Assembly (NCBI GenBank): GCA_946406115.1
Contig: OX291547.1
Location: 4,593,001-4,657,000 of the forward strand
Direction: 5' to 3'
Source of the DNA: Apoda limacodes
Taxonomy: Eukaryota; Arthropoda; Insecta; Lepidoptera; Limacodidae
Length of the DNA: 64,000 nt
Position numbers and translations under genes: made by a program. The stretch's first letter is position 1. Every line of letters starts with the position of its first letter. Positions 1 through 10,288 of this stretch are shown here, one piece after another. The notes below the pieces were generated by a model. It ran no database searches. It worked only from the letters and a program-made list of their open reading frames with translations, and was not told the origin of the DNA.

Positions 1-199
1 TTGTGGTAACAAGACAAATTTTTCATCATCGATAACTGCCTAATCCAAGAACCATGAGAAGATCCAAACAAATCAAGCCTGGCACAATACGTATAATAAG
101 TATTTTTGTTTACGATTGTACTTTAAAATATTTGAATGTCTGGTAGTGCTGTTTACAAAAAACGAAAAATACGCAGTCTCAAGACAAATTCAAAAAATA
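1..199. other. intergenic, no gene seen
   Basis: AT-rich sequence with no supportable coding region or repeat structure of its own. Its right end may be the body of the SINE whose tRNA-like head follows. Confidence 0.4.
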
Positions 200-297
200 A
201 ATATTAGACAAAGTCTTGTGCGGGAATCGAATCCACGCCCCTCGATTCAGCAGTGGGGTCATTAACCACTGAGCCACGAAGCTGACTAAAATCTCTG
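165..297 (-). mobile_element. tRNA-headed SINE, antisense copy
   Basis: Read on the minus strand, positions about 295 to 215 give a tRNA-like head: an A-box-like TGGCTCAGTGG, then a B-box-like GGATTCGATTCC followed by CGCAC. A short AT-rich tail follows toward position 165. A second copy of the same type, also antisense, lies at 62240-62385 and shares both the head and a tail containing 'ttgtcttg.gactg'. The internal pol III boxes are seen; the SINE class is inferred. The ends are approximate. Confidence 0.6.
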
Positions 298-414
298 GCT
301 ATCACAACCAATGACGATTGGGCCGTTTTGTGGGTAACGAGTCGTTTTCACAGAATAGTAAATTAGTAGTCAATGCGGTCGATATTTAAATTCACGATTT
401 AATTCATAAATGAC

Positions 415-575
415 TCCCGCACAGCCTAGTTGGTAGTGTGGCCAGCTGCTGTGCAGAGGGTGTGGGTTCGATTTCCGCACTGGAAAAACATTTATGTCAT
501 AATCACGGTCATAATATAAACATTTGTGTTTGTATTGATTTTGGGTGTATTTATGTATGATATGTATTTGTTTAA
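415..575 (+). mobile_element. tRNA-headed SINE, sense copy
   Basis: Positions about 424-482 contain 'gcctagttggtagtg' (A-box-like) and 'gggttcgatttccgcac' (B-box-like), followed by an AT-rich body with 'aacatttatgt' and 'acatttgtgtttgt', ending near an A run at about 572. The body resembles the tails of the other tRNA-headed SINEs here, but the head differs from the copies at 215-295 and 62318-62383. It may be a second subfamily. Confidence 0.55.
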
Positions 576-855
576 AAAAAAAAGGGGTTGCACTCCGGGA
601 GAGCCGGTAGAAGTGAAAACATACTAGCTATTTACTTTCCATCACTTCGTATACATATTTATTTATAATAAATAATAAATTTTGTTTATTTACTTTTATG
701 ACGTATATTTGAAATCTCAATCTGTTATATAATTAAAATCACATATCCAAGCTCTCTGTAGTACTCATAATCGCCATATACTAAAAATAAAAACTAACCT
801 AATGTAAATAAAGGTCACGTGTCCTGGCGCGAGTTCCGTCTTACGAATTTTCTAT

Positions 856-955
856 CAAGTCACGTGCCCTGACGCGAGTTTAACATTTTTTTACCTATCA
901 AAAAAAAGTGCACAATGCCGCTAAAGAAGTTTTCACTTCAAAAAAGGTTTTTTCA
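856..955 (+). repeat. interspersed repeat, copy 1 of 2
   Basis: About 95 bp that recurs almost intact at 40066-40160. The shared blocks are 'cctgacgcgagttta', 'aaaaaaagtgcacaa' and 'gccgctaaagaagttttc'. A shorter echo of the first block lies just upstream, near 814-836. No coding potential is visible. The two copies are about 39 kb apart in the same orientation, so this is a dispersed element fragment of unknown class. Confidence 0.6.
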
Positions 956-1024
956 AAACCTCAATTCCATTTTTGAATCCCTATTCAACATGTAACCATA
1001 CATTGATTTCAATGTACAGCAAAC

Positions 1025-1411
1025 AATGAAGATCTTGGTGAGATCTATCACTTTTGTGAAGACACTACTAGTCTACGATCAAAAGTTACGGAGATAAAGC
1101 CGTTTCTTTTTTGACAGCTGTCATCCGAAATAAAGATCTTGATGCGTTCTATCACTTCTGTGAAGAAACTACTAGTCTACGATCGAAAGATACGGAGACA
1201 AAGCCGTTTCTTGTTTGACAGCTGTCATTCGAAATGAAGACCTTGATGAGGTTTATCACTTCTGTAAAGAAACTAATAGTCTACGATCAAAGGTTACGGA
1301 GATAAAGCCGTTTCTAGTTTGACAGCTATCATCCGAAATGAAGATCTTGATGAGATCTATCACTTCTGTAAAGAAACCACTAGTCTACGATCAAAAGTTA
1401 CGGAGATTTTG
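1025..1411 (+). repeat. tandem repeat, 104-bp unit, about 3.7 copies
   Basis: The anchor 'gatctt' (or 'gacctt') falls at 1031, 1135, 1239 and 1343, giving an exact 104-bp period. Each unit carries 'tatcacttctgt.aag', 'agtctacgatc' and 'ttacggaga'. The first three also carry 'aaagccgtttct' and the near-palindrome 'gacagctgtc'. The last unit breaks off at the 'ttacggaga' block. The units differ by scattered substitutions but by no net indel, as expected of a satellite-like array. Confidence 0.9.
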
Positions 1412-1728
1412 ATGAAATGTGGTGAGAGGGGGTGGGAAGGATATAGTTAATGTGACAACGTAAAGTCGAAGTCTGATTCCCATATTTTCATAATATATCA
1501 AACCTGTGCAGTGGGAAGCACAACTATCAGCGGTGCTAATTTGGTATCAAAGGGGTAAGCTGTACTCGCCACAGGGTAGTCATCGCTGTGATGGACTAGA
1601 GGGCGTTAAACCTAATTAGGGGGCGGTAGATCCTAACGGCTGCCATCTGGCAACATACTGTGGACGCTTTATAAGCGCCGAAGCAATGCCCCGATAAGGG
1701 CACTGAAGGCGTCTCGACCTATTAAATT
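1412..1728. other. left flank of the LTR element, no gene
   Basis: This stretch reads continuously into the sequence after 6355 once the LTR element is removed, so the retrotransposon landed inside it. It is less AT-rich than its surroundings and has short related phrases ('cctaattaggggg', 'gggcggta'). It may be an older repeat, but I see no open frame or terminal structure. Confidence 0.35.
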
Positions 1729-2026
1729 TGTGGGAACCCGTCCAAATAAACTGAAGTGAAGACAAGCCCTAACACGCAACGCACAGCTGGTGGCCCGACG
1801 ATGAGACTTCGTACATCATCGGCAGCGCCTCGGGCGCCTTTCACTTGTCTTCGGTTTTCGCGGCAACGACAGTCGATATTACGATCTGACACTGTGAGGC
1901 CGCTCGCTCGCGCTCCGCTCACTGCTACGTGCTTATATACGCGAACCGCTAATTGTAGCTTTGCTTATTTATTATGTAAATATATCTACAATCATTTATG
2001 TGAGTTTTTATTGGACTGAACCCACA
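1729..2026 (+). repeat. 5' LTR
   Basis: 298 bp, starting TGTGGG and ending CCCACA, so the two ends form a 6-bp inverted repeat. It contains TATATA at 1934-1939 as a likely core promoter. I found no difference from the 3' LTR. The 87-aa open frame inside each LTR is not coding. Confidence 0.95.
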
Positions 2027-2032
2027 TAAAAT

Positions 2033-2052
2033 TGGTGACCCCGACGTGATTT
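2033..2052 (+). promoter_or_regulatory. primer-binding site, tRNA-Trp type
   Basis: TGGTGACCCCGACGTGATTT begins 6 nt after the 5' LTR. It starts with the TGG that pairs with the tRNA CCA end. From memory, all 20 nt are complementary to the 3' end of insect tRNA-Trp (…TCACGTCGGGGTCACCA). The site itself is seen; the tRNA identity rests on recall. Confidence 0.8.
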
Positions 2053-2132
2053 AGTGAACGACAAACGTAACGAACATTTTTTGAAAATTGACAGTTTCGA
2101 CGCAGCGTCGTTGTTCGTGAGTGACCGTCACG

Positions 2133-2963
2133 ATGAGTGAAGCCGCGAAAAATTTAACGGATGATCAAAACGTGTTTCGTGTTGGCATCAAGGTTCCACC
2201 GTTTTGGCCCGATGAACCTAGCTTATGGTTTGCTCAGCTAGAAGGTCAGTTCGCCTTATCGAACGTAACAGCTGACAGCACAAAATATTATTATGTAATC
2301 TCCAACTTGGACTATAAGTACGCGTCAGAGGTGAAGGACGTCATTACAAATCCACCGCCTGAAAACAAGTATGAAAAGCTGAAAAAGGAGATTATTTTGA
2401 GATTTTCAGCGTCTCAAGAGCAACGGGTTCGTCAACTTCTAGCTCACGAAGAGTTAGGTGATCGAAAGCCATCACAGTTCTTGCGTCAGTTAAGGAATTT
2501 GGCAGGTACCGACGTTCCCGATGATTTTCTTCGCATACTGTGGACAAACCGCCTACCTAATCACATCCAAGCAATAATTGCGACTCAGTCTGGTGTTAAT
2601 TTAGATAACGTAGCGCAATTGGCAGACAAGATTAATGAAATCTCCGTACAACCGCAAGTCCTTCATGTTAATGCTCCGTCCGCATCAACGTCATCGTCGG
2701 ATTTAGAAGATATGAAACGTTGCATCGAGGATTTATCACGGCAAGTAGCTGCTTTGTCTGCAGGACCCCGCGGCCACTACAGATCCCGAAGCCCAAGGCA
2801 TTTCAGGCGCCACCGTTCCAGAAGTCCATCCGGAAACCGTGCTGGAACCAGTACTGATCCGGCTCAACGCAAGTGTTGGTACCACTGGAAGTTTGGAAGT
2901 TCGTCCACCAGGTGCCGTTCCCCTTGCTCATTCTCGCAGGGAAACGAGAAAGGCAGTCAGTAA
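2133..2963 (+). CDS. gag: gag polyprotein of Ty3/gypsy element
   Basis: A 276-aa structural protein of the retrotransposon that would assemble into cytoplasmic particles and package element RNA. I chose the ATG at 2133 rather than the in-frame GTG at 2121. The N-terminal two-thirds (F/W-rich '[10 protein letters not shown]' near the start, then a helical region to about residue 165) matches the gag domain of arthropod gypsy elements. It is followed by an Arg/Ser-rich stretch and a Cys/His cluster near the C terminus (CWYH … C … PC) that looks like a degenerate nucleic-acid-binding knuckle. The stop TAA at 2961-2963 lies 16 nt after the frameshift heptamer. The frame is intact. Confidence 0.9.
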   Translation: MSEAAKNLTDDQNVFRVGIKVPPFWPDEPSLWFAQLEGQFALSNVTADSTKYYYVISNLDYKYASEVKDVITNPPPENKYEKLKKEIILRFSASQEQRVRQLLAHEELGDRKPSQFLRQLRNLAGTDVPDDFLRILWTNRLPNHIQAIIATQSGVNLDNVAQLADKINEISVQPQVLHVNAPSASTSSSDLEDMKRCIEDLSRQVAALSAGPRGHYRSRSPRHFRRHRSRSPSGNRAGTSTDPAQRKCWYHWKFGSSSTRCRSPCSFSQGNEKGSQ

Positions 2964-5900
2964 AGGCGGCTAACGACTGCCCTTCCTCCGGCCGCTTGTT
3001 CGTGACGGATCGCAAAAGTAAGATACAATATTTAGTGGATACCGGTGCTGATTTGTGTGTGTACCCGTTATGCAAATTGCGTAATAGACGTTTACAAAAA
3101 ACAAATTATGAACTTTTTGCGACTAATGGAACTGTTATAAATACCTACGGTTGGGTAACTTTAACATTAGACTTTGGACTCCGTCGTGCTTTTTCATGGA
3201 GATTTGTAATAGCAGACGTTACGAAACCTATTATTGGAACAGACTTTTTATCATTTTATAATATTTTAGTAGATGTTAGACAACGCCGCTTAGTAGATAG
3301 TACCACTTCGCTCGTAGCTAGTGCTTCGCCTGCTAATTTAAATGCTTTGTGCCAAATTAAAGTTTTTACAGGCTCTTCACGTTATCACAGCTTGCTTGCA
3401 CAGTATCCTGAGATCACTCGACCGGCAGGAGACCCTTCTGCGCGTGTGGTCAAACACAACACCGTGCATTACATTCGCACGACGCCAGGACCGCCCGTTT
3501 TCTGCCGTCCACGACGTTTGGCACCGGATCGTCTCCGCATCGCTAAACAGGAGTTCGAGGATATGGTAAGATCAGGTATTGCTAGACGTTCTGATAGCCC
3601 TTGGTCATCTCCGCTACACTTAGTACCAAAGAAAGACAACACATGGCGTCCTTGTGGAGATTACCGCGCACTTAACGCGCGTACAATACCTGACCGATAT
3701 CCGGTTCGCCACATAGGTGATCTTACTCATAACCTTTTCGGATGTACCATCTTTAGCAAAATTGATTTAGTACGAGCCTACAATCATATACCCGTGGCTC
3801 CAGAGGACATTTGCAAGACAGCGATCGCCACAACATTCGGATTATTCGAATTTCCGTATATGTGTTACGGTCTTTGTAATGCAGCGCAAACTTTTCAACG
3901 TTTCATGGACAAAATACTCAGAGATATTGATTTTGCCTTCCCTTACCTTGATGACGTATTAATCGCTTCTTCCTCTGAAACAGATCATGAAAAACACCTG
4001 CAGGTCATCTTCCAGCGCTTCAAAGAACAAGGAGTCCTGATTAACTCTTCAAAGTCCGTATTTGGAGTACCTGAGGTAGAATTTCTTGGTTATACGGTCT
4101 CTGCAGAAGGAATAAAGCCAATGACAGAAAAGGTCAGTGCAATTTTAAATTTTTCTCTCCCTAAAAACATAAGAGAGCTACGAAGATATCTCGGAATGTT
4201 GAACTTCTACCGCCGATTTATACCAAACGCTGCAAAAGTACAGGCACCTCTACACAGTCTTCTTTCTGGCCCATCTGTGAAACCTAAGACACTAATCAAA
4301 TGGACCCCGGAACTCGAGAAATCTTTTGAGGAAAGTAAAACAAGTCTATCGAATGCAACTATGTTAGCCCATCCAAACCCAAATTCACAGTTAGCCATTA
4401 CTACCGATGCATCCGACTCAGCTGTTGGCGCGGTGTTGCAGCAAAAAGAAAAAACTGGATGGATTCCCTTAGGTTTCTTTTCAAAAAAACTGAATAATGC
4501 GCAGAAGAAATACAGTCCGTACGATAGAGAACTTCTAGCTATCTATGAAGCTATCAAATTCTTTAGGTTTATGGTAGAGTCCAAAATATTTACAGTTTTT
4601 ACAGATCACAAGCCGATCACATCAGCATTCCATAAAAAATTAGATAATTGTTCACCCCGACAATTCCGGTACCTTGACTATATTTCGCAGTTTACAACGG
4701 ATATACGATTCATTTCAGGTGAAAATAACGTTGTGGCTGACACATTGTCTCGTGTTGATGCTATCACCAGTGCGATCGATTTAGAGAAACTGGAGTCTGC
4801 TCAAGATTCCGACCATGAGCTGTCACGACTACTCTGCAGTAATTCTTCGCTGAAACTACAGAAAATAGACGTTTCTGACCTCGGGAAGAAATTATTCTGC
4901 GACATATCGGGTACGTCTCCACGTTTATATTTGCCAACAGCATTTCGGAAACCAGCCTTCGACTCTATTCATGGTTTAAGTCATCCAGGGGCGAAAGCAA
5001 CAATAAAGCTAATGACGCAACGGTACATATGGCCTAGCATTCGTAAGGACTGCAGAAAATGGTCGCGCACATGCACAGACTGCCAACGATCCAAGGTCAT
5101 ACGACATATCAGATCCCCAGTACATTCATTTATTCCACCGACAAGCAGATTTTCCCACGTCCACATTGACCTGATTGGTCCCATGCCAATATCCCGCGGT
5201 TATAGGTATTGTTTGACAGCAATCGACAGGTTTACGAGGTGGCCAGAAGTCATTCCGCTCGAAGACATAAAAGCTGATACAGTAGCTAACGCATTCATAT
5301 GTGGTTGGATATCGCGTTTTGGATGTCCGCACAGAGTTACCACTGATAGAGGTAAACAATTTGAATCGCATTTATTTAATGAACTGTCTAAATTCACAGG
5401 TTCCCTCCATATCGCGACTACTGCGTACCACCCTGCTGCTAACGGTCTAGTCGAGCGGTTCCATAGATCACTGAAGGCTGCCATCATGTGTCACGCAAAC
5501 GAAAATTGGTATGAGGTGCTCCCACTAGTCCTTCTAGGAATTCGGAGCGCGTTCAAGGAAGATATCTCATCATCATCCGCTGAATTGGTGTATGGTGAGA
5601 CCTTACGTTTACCCAACGATTTATTTCATAACCCACCAGCAGAAATCACCGATTATACAGACTTTTTATCGAGATTACGCTCATACATGCGAAATTTAAA
5701 ACCGACACCCGTTACACGTCATGGAACATCAAATGTATTTATACATAAGGACTTATTTAAAACGTCACATGTATTTTTACGCCAAGACGCAATACGAAAA
5801 TCATTAAAACCGCCATATTCCGGCCCTTTTAAGGTTGTAGAACGTGCTGAAAAAGCATTTAAAATTGATGTTTGTGGTAAATTTATTACGGTCTCTGTTG

Positions 5901-6034
5901 ACAGGTTAAAACCTGCCTACATTCTCAACGAACCGGAAAATCCGCCGAAACCACCAGAAACGACAGAGAAACCAGCCACCTATACCACAAAATCCGGTAG
6001 AAAAGTTCGGTTCAGAGATTTTTATCGACCGTAA
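2873..6034 (+). CDS. pol: pol polyprotein (protease, RT, RNase H, integrase)
   Basis: An open frame of about 1053 codons, in the -1 frame to gag and overlapping it. It is expected to be made only as a gag-pol fusion by frameshifting at 2939-2945, so 2873 is the frame limit, not a start codon. Domains in order: aspartic protease (DTGAD at 56-60), reverse transcriptase with the catalytic box YLDD at 358-361, RNase H with its first Asp near 512, and integrase. The integrase has its H-H-C-C finger at 700, 704, 734 and 737 and the D,D35E triad at D766, D825 and E861. The C-terminal 100 residues look like the usual GPY/F-type tail ('SGPF'). No chromodomain is evident. The enzymes would copy element RNA into DNA and insert it. 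No stop or frameshift was found. Confidence 0.95.
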   Translation: MLVPLEVWKFVHQVPFPLLILAGKRERQSVKAANDCPSSGRLFVTDRKSKIQYLVDTGADLCVYPLCKLRNRRLQKTNYELFATNGTVINTYGWVTLTLDFGLRRAFSWRFVIADVTKPIIGTDFLSFYNILVDVRQRRLVDSTTSLVASASPANLNALCQIKVFTGSSRYHSLLAQYPEITRPAGDPSARVVKHNTVHYIRTTPGPPVFCRPRRLAPDRLRIAKQEFEDMVRSGIARRSDSPWSSPLHLVPKKDNTWRPCGDYRALNARTIPDRYPVRHIGDLTHNLFGCTIFSKIDLVRAYNHIPVAPEDICKTAIATTFGLFEFPYMCYGLCNAAQTFQRFMDKILRDIDFAFPYLDDVLIASSSETDHEKHLQVIFQRFKEQGVLINSSKSVFGVPEVEFLGYTVSAEGIKPMTEKVSAILNFSLPKNIRELRRYLGMLNFYRRFIPNAAKVQAPLHSLLSGPSVKPKTLIKWTPELEKSFEESKTSLSNATMLAHPNPNSQLAITTDASDSAVGAVLQQKEKTGWIPLGFFSKKLNNAQKKYSPYDRELLAIYEAIKFFRFMVESKIFTVFTDHKPITSAFHKKLDNCSPRQFRYLDYISQFTTDIRFISGENNVVADTLSRVDAITSAIDLEKLESAQDSDHELSRLLCSNSSLKLQKIDVSDLGKKLFCDISGTSPRLYLPTAFRKPAFDSIHGLSHPGAKATIKLMTQRYIWPSIRKDCRKWSRTCTDCQRSKVIRHIRSPVHSFIPPTSRFSHVHIDLIGPMPISRGYRYCLTAIDRFTRWPEVIPLEDIKADTVANAFICGWISRFGCPHRVTTDRGKQFESHLFNELSKFTGSLHIATTAYHPAANGLVERFHRSLKAAIMCHANENWYEVLPLVLLGIRSAFKEDISSSSAELVYGETLRLPNDLFHNPPAEITDYTDFLSRLRSYMRNLKPTPVTRHGTSNVFIHKDLFKTSHVFLRQDAIRKSLKPPYSGPFKVVERAEKAFKIDVCGKFITVSVDRLKPAYILNEPENPPKPPETTEKPATYTTKSGRKVRFRDFYRP
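2939..2996 (+). promoter_or_regulatory. -1 ribosomal frameshift signal, gag to pol
   Basis: The slippery heptamer GGGAAAC at 2939-2945 is in register (G GGA AAC in the gag frame, GGG AAA in the pol frame). After a 6-nt spacer, a potential H-type pseudoknot follows. Stem 1 pairs 2952-2958 (GGCAGTC) with 2975-2981 (GACTGCC). Stem 2 pairs 2965-2970 (GGCGGC) with 2991-2996 (GCCGCT, one G-U). The gag stop lies in loop 1. GGGAAAC is a known -1 site in retroviruses, including Mason-Pfizer monkey virus. Pairing was worked out by eye. Confidence 0.8.
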
Positions 6035-6036
6035 CG

Positions 6037-6053
6037 GTCTCCGGAGGGGCTGA
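6037..6053 (+). promoter_or_regulatory. polypurine tract before 3' LTR
   Basis: The purine-rich 'ccggaggggctga' directly before the 3' LTR is where plus-strand priming is expected. It is short and broken by pyrimidines, so the exact boundary is uncertain. Confidence 0.55.
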
Positions 6054-6351
6054 TGTGGGAACCCGTCCAAATAAACTGAAGTGAAGACAAGCCCTAACAC
6101 GCAACGCACAGCTGGTGGCCCGACGATGAGACTTCGTACATCATCGGCAGCGCCTCGGGCGCCTTTCACTTGTCTTCGGTTTTCGCGGCAACGACAGTCG
6201 ATATTACGATCTGACACTGTGAGGCCGCTCGCTCGCGCTCCGCTCACTGCTACGTGCTTATATACGCGAACCGCTAATTGTAGCTTTGCTTATTTATTAT
6301 GTAAATATATCTACAATCATTTATGTGAGTTTTTATTGGACTGAACCCACA
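6054..6351 (+). repeat. 3' LTR
   Basis: 298 bp at a constant offset of 4325 from the 5' LTR, with no mismatch noticed by eye. It is followed by the target duplication AATT at 6352-6355. Confidence 0.95.
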
Positions 6352-6355
6352 AATT

Positions 6356-8310
6356 GAGGCGGGTAATACCCCTACCTCGGGTACTCTGCAACTGGCGGAG
6401 AAAACGTCCTGTATCTCTTGTGAGCTTACTGCCTAAACGATAAGGACTCTTGAGAGTTAGAGAGGGGCGCAAAACCCACCTGCACTTGCCCACCCCCTTA
6501 CCACCTCTGAAATGTTAGGCAACTGTAATAACGCGCTCACAAAAGTATGAGCAATTTGCCTAATATTGTCATACCGTCTAAGCAATAAATCCCGGGCGGT
6601 TTTATAACCGGCATCATCCTAAGACAAATGCCTAATCATGTCATATGGCTCACCAGCGGTTGATCCCACCTAATAGGAGATCTTTTGTGAACATTTTAGA
6701 TCAGACCGATTGTCAACTAAGCTATTGAAGCTGTTTATAAAAGCCCTCCACTCTGCTTAGTCGCTATAAAATTTAGGCAGGTCTTAATTGGGCAAGGAAG
6801 AAGGAACCCCCGGAGTGATCATCACAGAGTCCTCAAATTCTGAGACTTTTATAAATAGGTACTAAATATAATTTTTAAATGCATTTTGACCAAATTCAAA
6901 AGAGGGAGTACGTTTTTATGCTTAAAAAATGTCAAGTGTCAATGGGATTACCGCACGAAGGGGCTCTTACTTATAAAAATCTCAAAGCTTTTCAATCAAC
7001 TTCAAAAAAAGCATGATGTCCTTGTAGAAGGTTCTAGTGTGAAAACGACAAGTGCGAGTTGGAATAGCGCACGTAGGGTTAAGAGGAAATATCCTCAAAT
7101 GAACATTATTTATTAATTAAAAGAGGAATTAAGTCCAATTGAGATTGTAAGATCAAAATAACTTACAAAGATATCGGAGAAATTCACTTACTCGTATATA
7201 AAAATTACTTTATCCAGAGAACATTAGAGAAGTGGCCAGTTTAATTCCAACACTTATCATGATTTTAATATACATTTTTTTTAATCGGGTACCAAATTTT
7301 TAGTTCTGAAGAAAACACAAGTTTTCAACAATTGTGTTATCACCGCTACGAGACTGCAGCACAAACTGCATCTATAGATGTATTTACCTTTTTTATAATG
7401 TTTCTCGAAATTATGTACGCTAATATTAAGTTATATGTACATTAACTTTGTAAAACTCTTTTCCTAATACGGACTAGCTTTAGAATTAAGCAATGTAATT
7501 ATAATAAGTAAAAAAAAAATGTAAATTTAGGTAATAGTAGATTAAGTTTGTTTTATTTCCCCTTTTAACTTCTTTTGAGTGAAGTTATTATACTGTGTAC
7601 GAAAATCTAAATCACTAAATTTGTGTTTTCTTTACGTTTTGAGAGCTAGGTAATCGTTTTGTGTGTGTGTGTATGTATTTATGTAGGTAAGTTTTTGCTC
7701 CTTGATATCTCAAGAACCAATGGACCAACTTGTTTCATGACCATATCAATCGATACACCACGTCATGACTTACATCTGTAAAAACTTTTTTTTTTTATGT
7801 TTGTTACGTCAAAATTTCGAACCAATTTGTAAGGTTTCACGTATAGGGAAGGAATAACCCACAGATTGGTCCCATTTTAACTTCCCATCTAATTTAGTAA
7901 GGATACGTACAAAGAAAAACTAGAGTTATGTGAGAAAATGTTTACAAGTTATATCATTTTGATTATTTAGACGAGCTTCTATCGGTATCTTAGTCTGGCC
8001 ATGCAAGTTTCTGCGTGGCGGAGGCACCACTGTGAATGAGATTAACAAAACAATATACGATAGAATTATCGCTCCGCATTTGAATACATGCAAAATTATA
8101 TGACGCGCATTCTAGTTGGGAACTCGACATTCTTAGGCTGGATGCAAATCGGTCCAATGCGCAGTGGTTTGTTTTTATCGCTAAAAAACTGATTTATTTA
8201 AAGACGAAATAACAATTTTCAAATATAAAAAAAATATTCTCAAAAGAAGTTGCTCGTGCGGTACTTGCTACCGAACCAATTTTTACTATTTGTTGTAATA
8301 GAAAATAGTA
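6356..8310. other. intergenic, no gene seen
   Basis: The first 500 bp continue the sequence interrupted by the LTR element. The rest is AT-rich with a short GT run near 7662-7672 and no frame that looks like a protein. The 76-codon frame at 6886-7116 has no recognisable domain or exon context. The phrase 'ctccttgatatctcaagaaccaatggacca' region near 7700 resembles decayed interspersed repeat seen elsewhere in such genomes. Confidence 0.35.
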
Positions 8311-8575
8311 TTTTTTTTATGCCACTAAGGTGGCAAACAAGCTTGCGGTCCGCCTGATGGTAAGCGATCACCGCATCCCATGGACGCTTGCAACACCTGA
8401 TGCATCACTCGCGCGTTGCCGACCCTTCACATATCTAATCCTTAAAGAAAACCTTGGCAGGGAGCTCAATCCACAACCTTAGCGTTCTAAGGTGTGGTAA
8501 TGAATTCCCTGCTGATGACAAGCGATGCGATGGTAAAAAGTAGCCGTCCATCAATTCTTCAGAACACAACAAATG
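8311..8575 (-). mobile_element. LINE 3'-end fragment (same family as 51020-52250), antisense
   Basis: On the minus strand it matches the last part of the element at 51020-52250, including 'gggaattcat', 'gcgcgagtgatgc' and the terminal 'gtttgccaccttagtggc', followed by an A run (T run at 8311-8318). It is 5'-truncated and internally shortened and has no coding capacity. Confidence 0.8.
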
Positions 8576-10180
8576 AGTATAATTATAATATGGTGTATGG
8601 TACTGTTGTAGTACATATAATGTTTGGTTTGAATACTGCATTTTGGTTAATATTTTTAGTACGAGAATCTGGCAAAATGCAATGGAATTTCAGTGCTGCT
8701 TTAAGGGCAGGTATAGTCAGTGCAATATAAATAAAGGTTAGGGCTTATTTATTAAAAAGAAAAGGACAGAAAAGATCTTTTTTTGAAGAAAAAACATCGT
8801 AAGTAGGTACTACAATTATCAAGTATTTTTGAGCCGACTTTGACCTAAATTCATAATAATACAAAAATAATATAGTATAAAATCAATAGGTAGGGGAGAC
8901 CGCGTACAAAAGTGACGACGGGTCGAAAGTAACAAACGGTCTGTAGATTTTTCTAATAGTCTGATCGTTGCCCGTGGCCATTGAGGGTTAGTTTCTAACG
9001 CTTCCCATGCCCGAGATCGGTTTTCACGCGTATGTCGCGTTTGTGTTATATTAAAAGACGAAATGTGTTTTTACGTACTAAAAGAACGTTTTTTACATTT
9101 ATTAACTAAGTGTTTACGTAAGGTTGAGATGTGTATATCTTTGTGGCTATTTTTTTCTGATTCTCCATTAGTTTGCTTGTAAATTAATAATTTTTTTTTT
9201 GTGTAAAGCAAATTTTTTTTTTGAATTTTTACGTGATAGTTTACAAATAATTTAGTGGGAATGAAAGTAACATTATACCATGGGGACAAAAGTAACATGC
9301 TTTTTATGTAAAAACTTACATAACTTTTTCTTTTTCTAAGATTAAGATAAACAAAGTGTAGCGCTGCTGGTCGTGAAGGATATAAAAAAGTTGCCGATGT
9401 CAATTTTAATTAAAAAACAAACGTTATAGAACTAGTAAGAAAACTGAATGTTAGACATATCATTCCTTCATCATATTTATGAAACTATTTGCTGTTAGTA
9501 CTTGTACTGGTCTTTTCCAACAGAAACTTGTGCTGGTTATCGCAACAGCGATGCTAAAGCTTTTCTCCACTTACAACAAAATTGTCAAAGCTAATAAGAT
9601 CTTTTAAGCCCAAGTCACAATGGTTGTAACATGTTCACAAATTTCACACACACACATTTTTTCGTTTTAATCAAGAACACCAAAACGTGACAACTTCTTT
9701 CTAACGCTAAAATTCTAGGCCGCTACCGCGAGCTGGGGCAAGAGCTACGACAAATAGAGGTTAAAAAGGATAACTAAATCGAAAACAACAACAAATGTGG
9801 TTTATGTCTCGTATGCCTAAAATCTAGGGTCCTAGAATTTTTAGCAGTGTCCAGTTATGAATTTAAACCATCCAGGGAGCCACACAAACAGACACAAAAG
9901 GAAAAGTTCAGTGACACACACGTACACAAGAATTGTATATATAAAGATAAACCTAAACAGTTAATTTTTTATTTATTATATGTACTACGATAAGCATCGC
10001 CATATCTGTCACTGATGAAGTCGCCACAAAATACCAGAAAAAATCGAGACTGTATAAACGTGTACCAATCCTGGCGGGTTAATTTTATTTGCAAAATGTA
10101 TGCAGTATAAACGGAGCCGGTAGTGCGAATTTCTGATAACTAGTGTCATATTTACTAAATCAATTAGAACTGCTCTGCTT
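8576..10180. other. intergenic, no gene seen
   Basis: AT-rich DNA with T runs and scattered repeat-like phrases. The frames at 8494-8730 and 9071-9403 are compositionally ordinary and lack exon signals. The last part, up to 10232, is the upstream region of the next gene. Confidence 0.35.
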
Positions 10181-10232
10181 AGTCGCGGACACTATTCTTG
10201 GAAAAGTATCTTTTATCACATCATCTTTGGCC

Positions 10233-10240
10233 TATATAAG
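10233..10240 (+). promoter_or_regulatory. TATA box of gene A1
   Basis: TATATAAG, 56 bp before the ATG. An initiator-like ATCAGA at 10262-10267 sits about 30 bp downstream, giving a predicted 5' UTR of about 24 nt. Confidence 0.7.
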
Positions 10241-10288
10241 ACTAATGGTAATTTTTGTTCTATCAGAACCAATTGGATGTTAAGAAAG

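Larger units (their letters stand above)
1729..6351 (+). mobile_element. complete Ty3/gypsy LTR retrotransposon
   Basis: A 4623-bp element with direct LTRs at 1729-2026 and 6054-6351, flanked by the 4-bp duplication AATT at 1725-1728 and 6352-6355. It holds a primer-binding site, an open gag (2133-2963), an open pol in the -1 frame to 6034 and a purine-rich tract before the 3' LTR. The domain order protease, reverse transcriptase, RNase H, integrase places it in Ty3/gypsy (Metaviridae). No envelope frame follows pol. The LTRs look identical by eye and both frames are intact, so the insertion is recent and could still be active. Confidence 0.95.

Noticed and set aside
1756..2019. 87-codon frame in each LTR (also 6081-6344)
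   Set aside because: Lies wholly in the LTR, identical in both, no domain; a by-product of the repeat.
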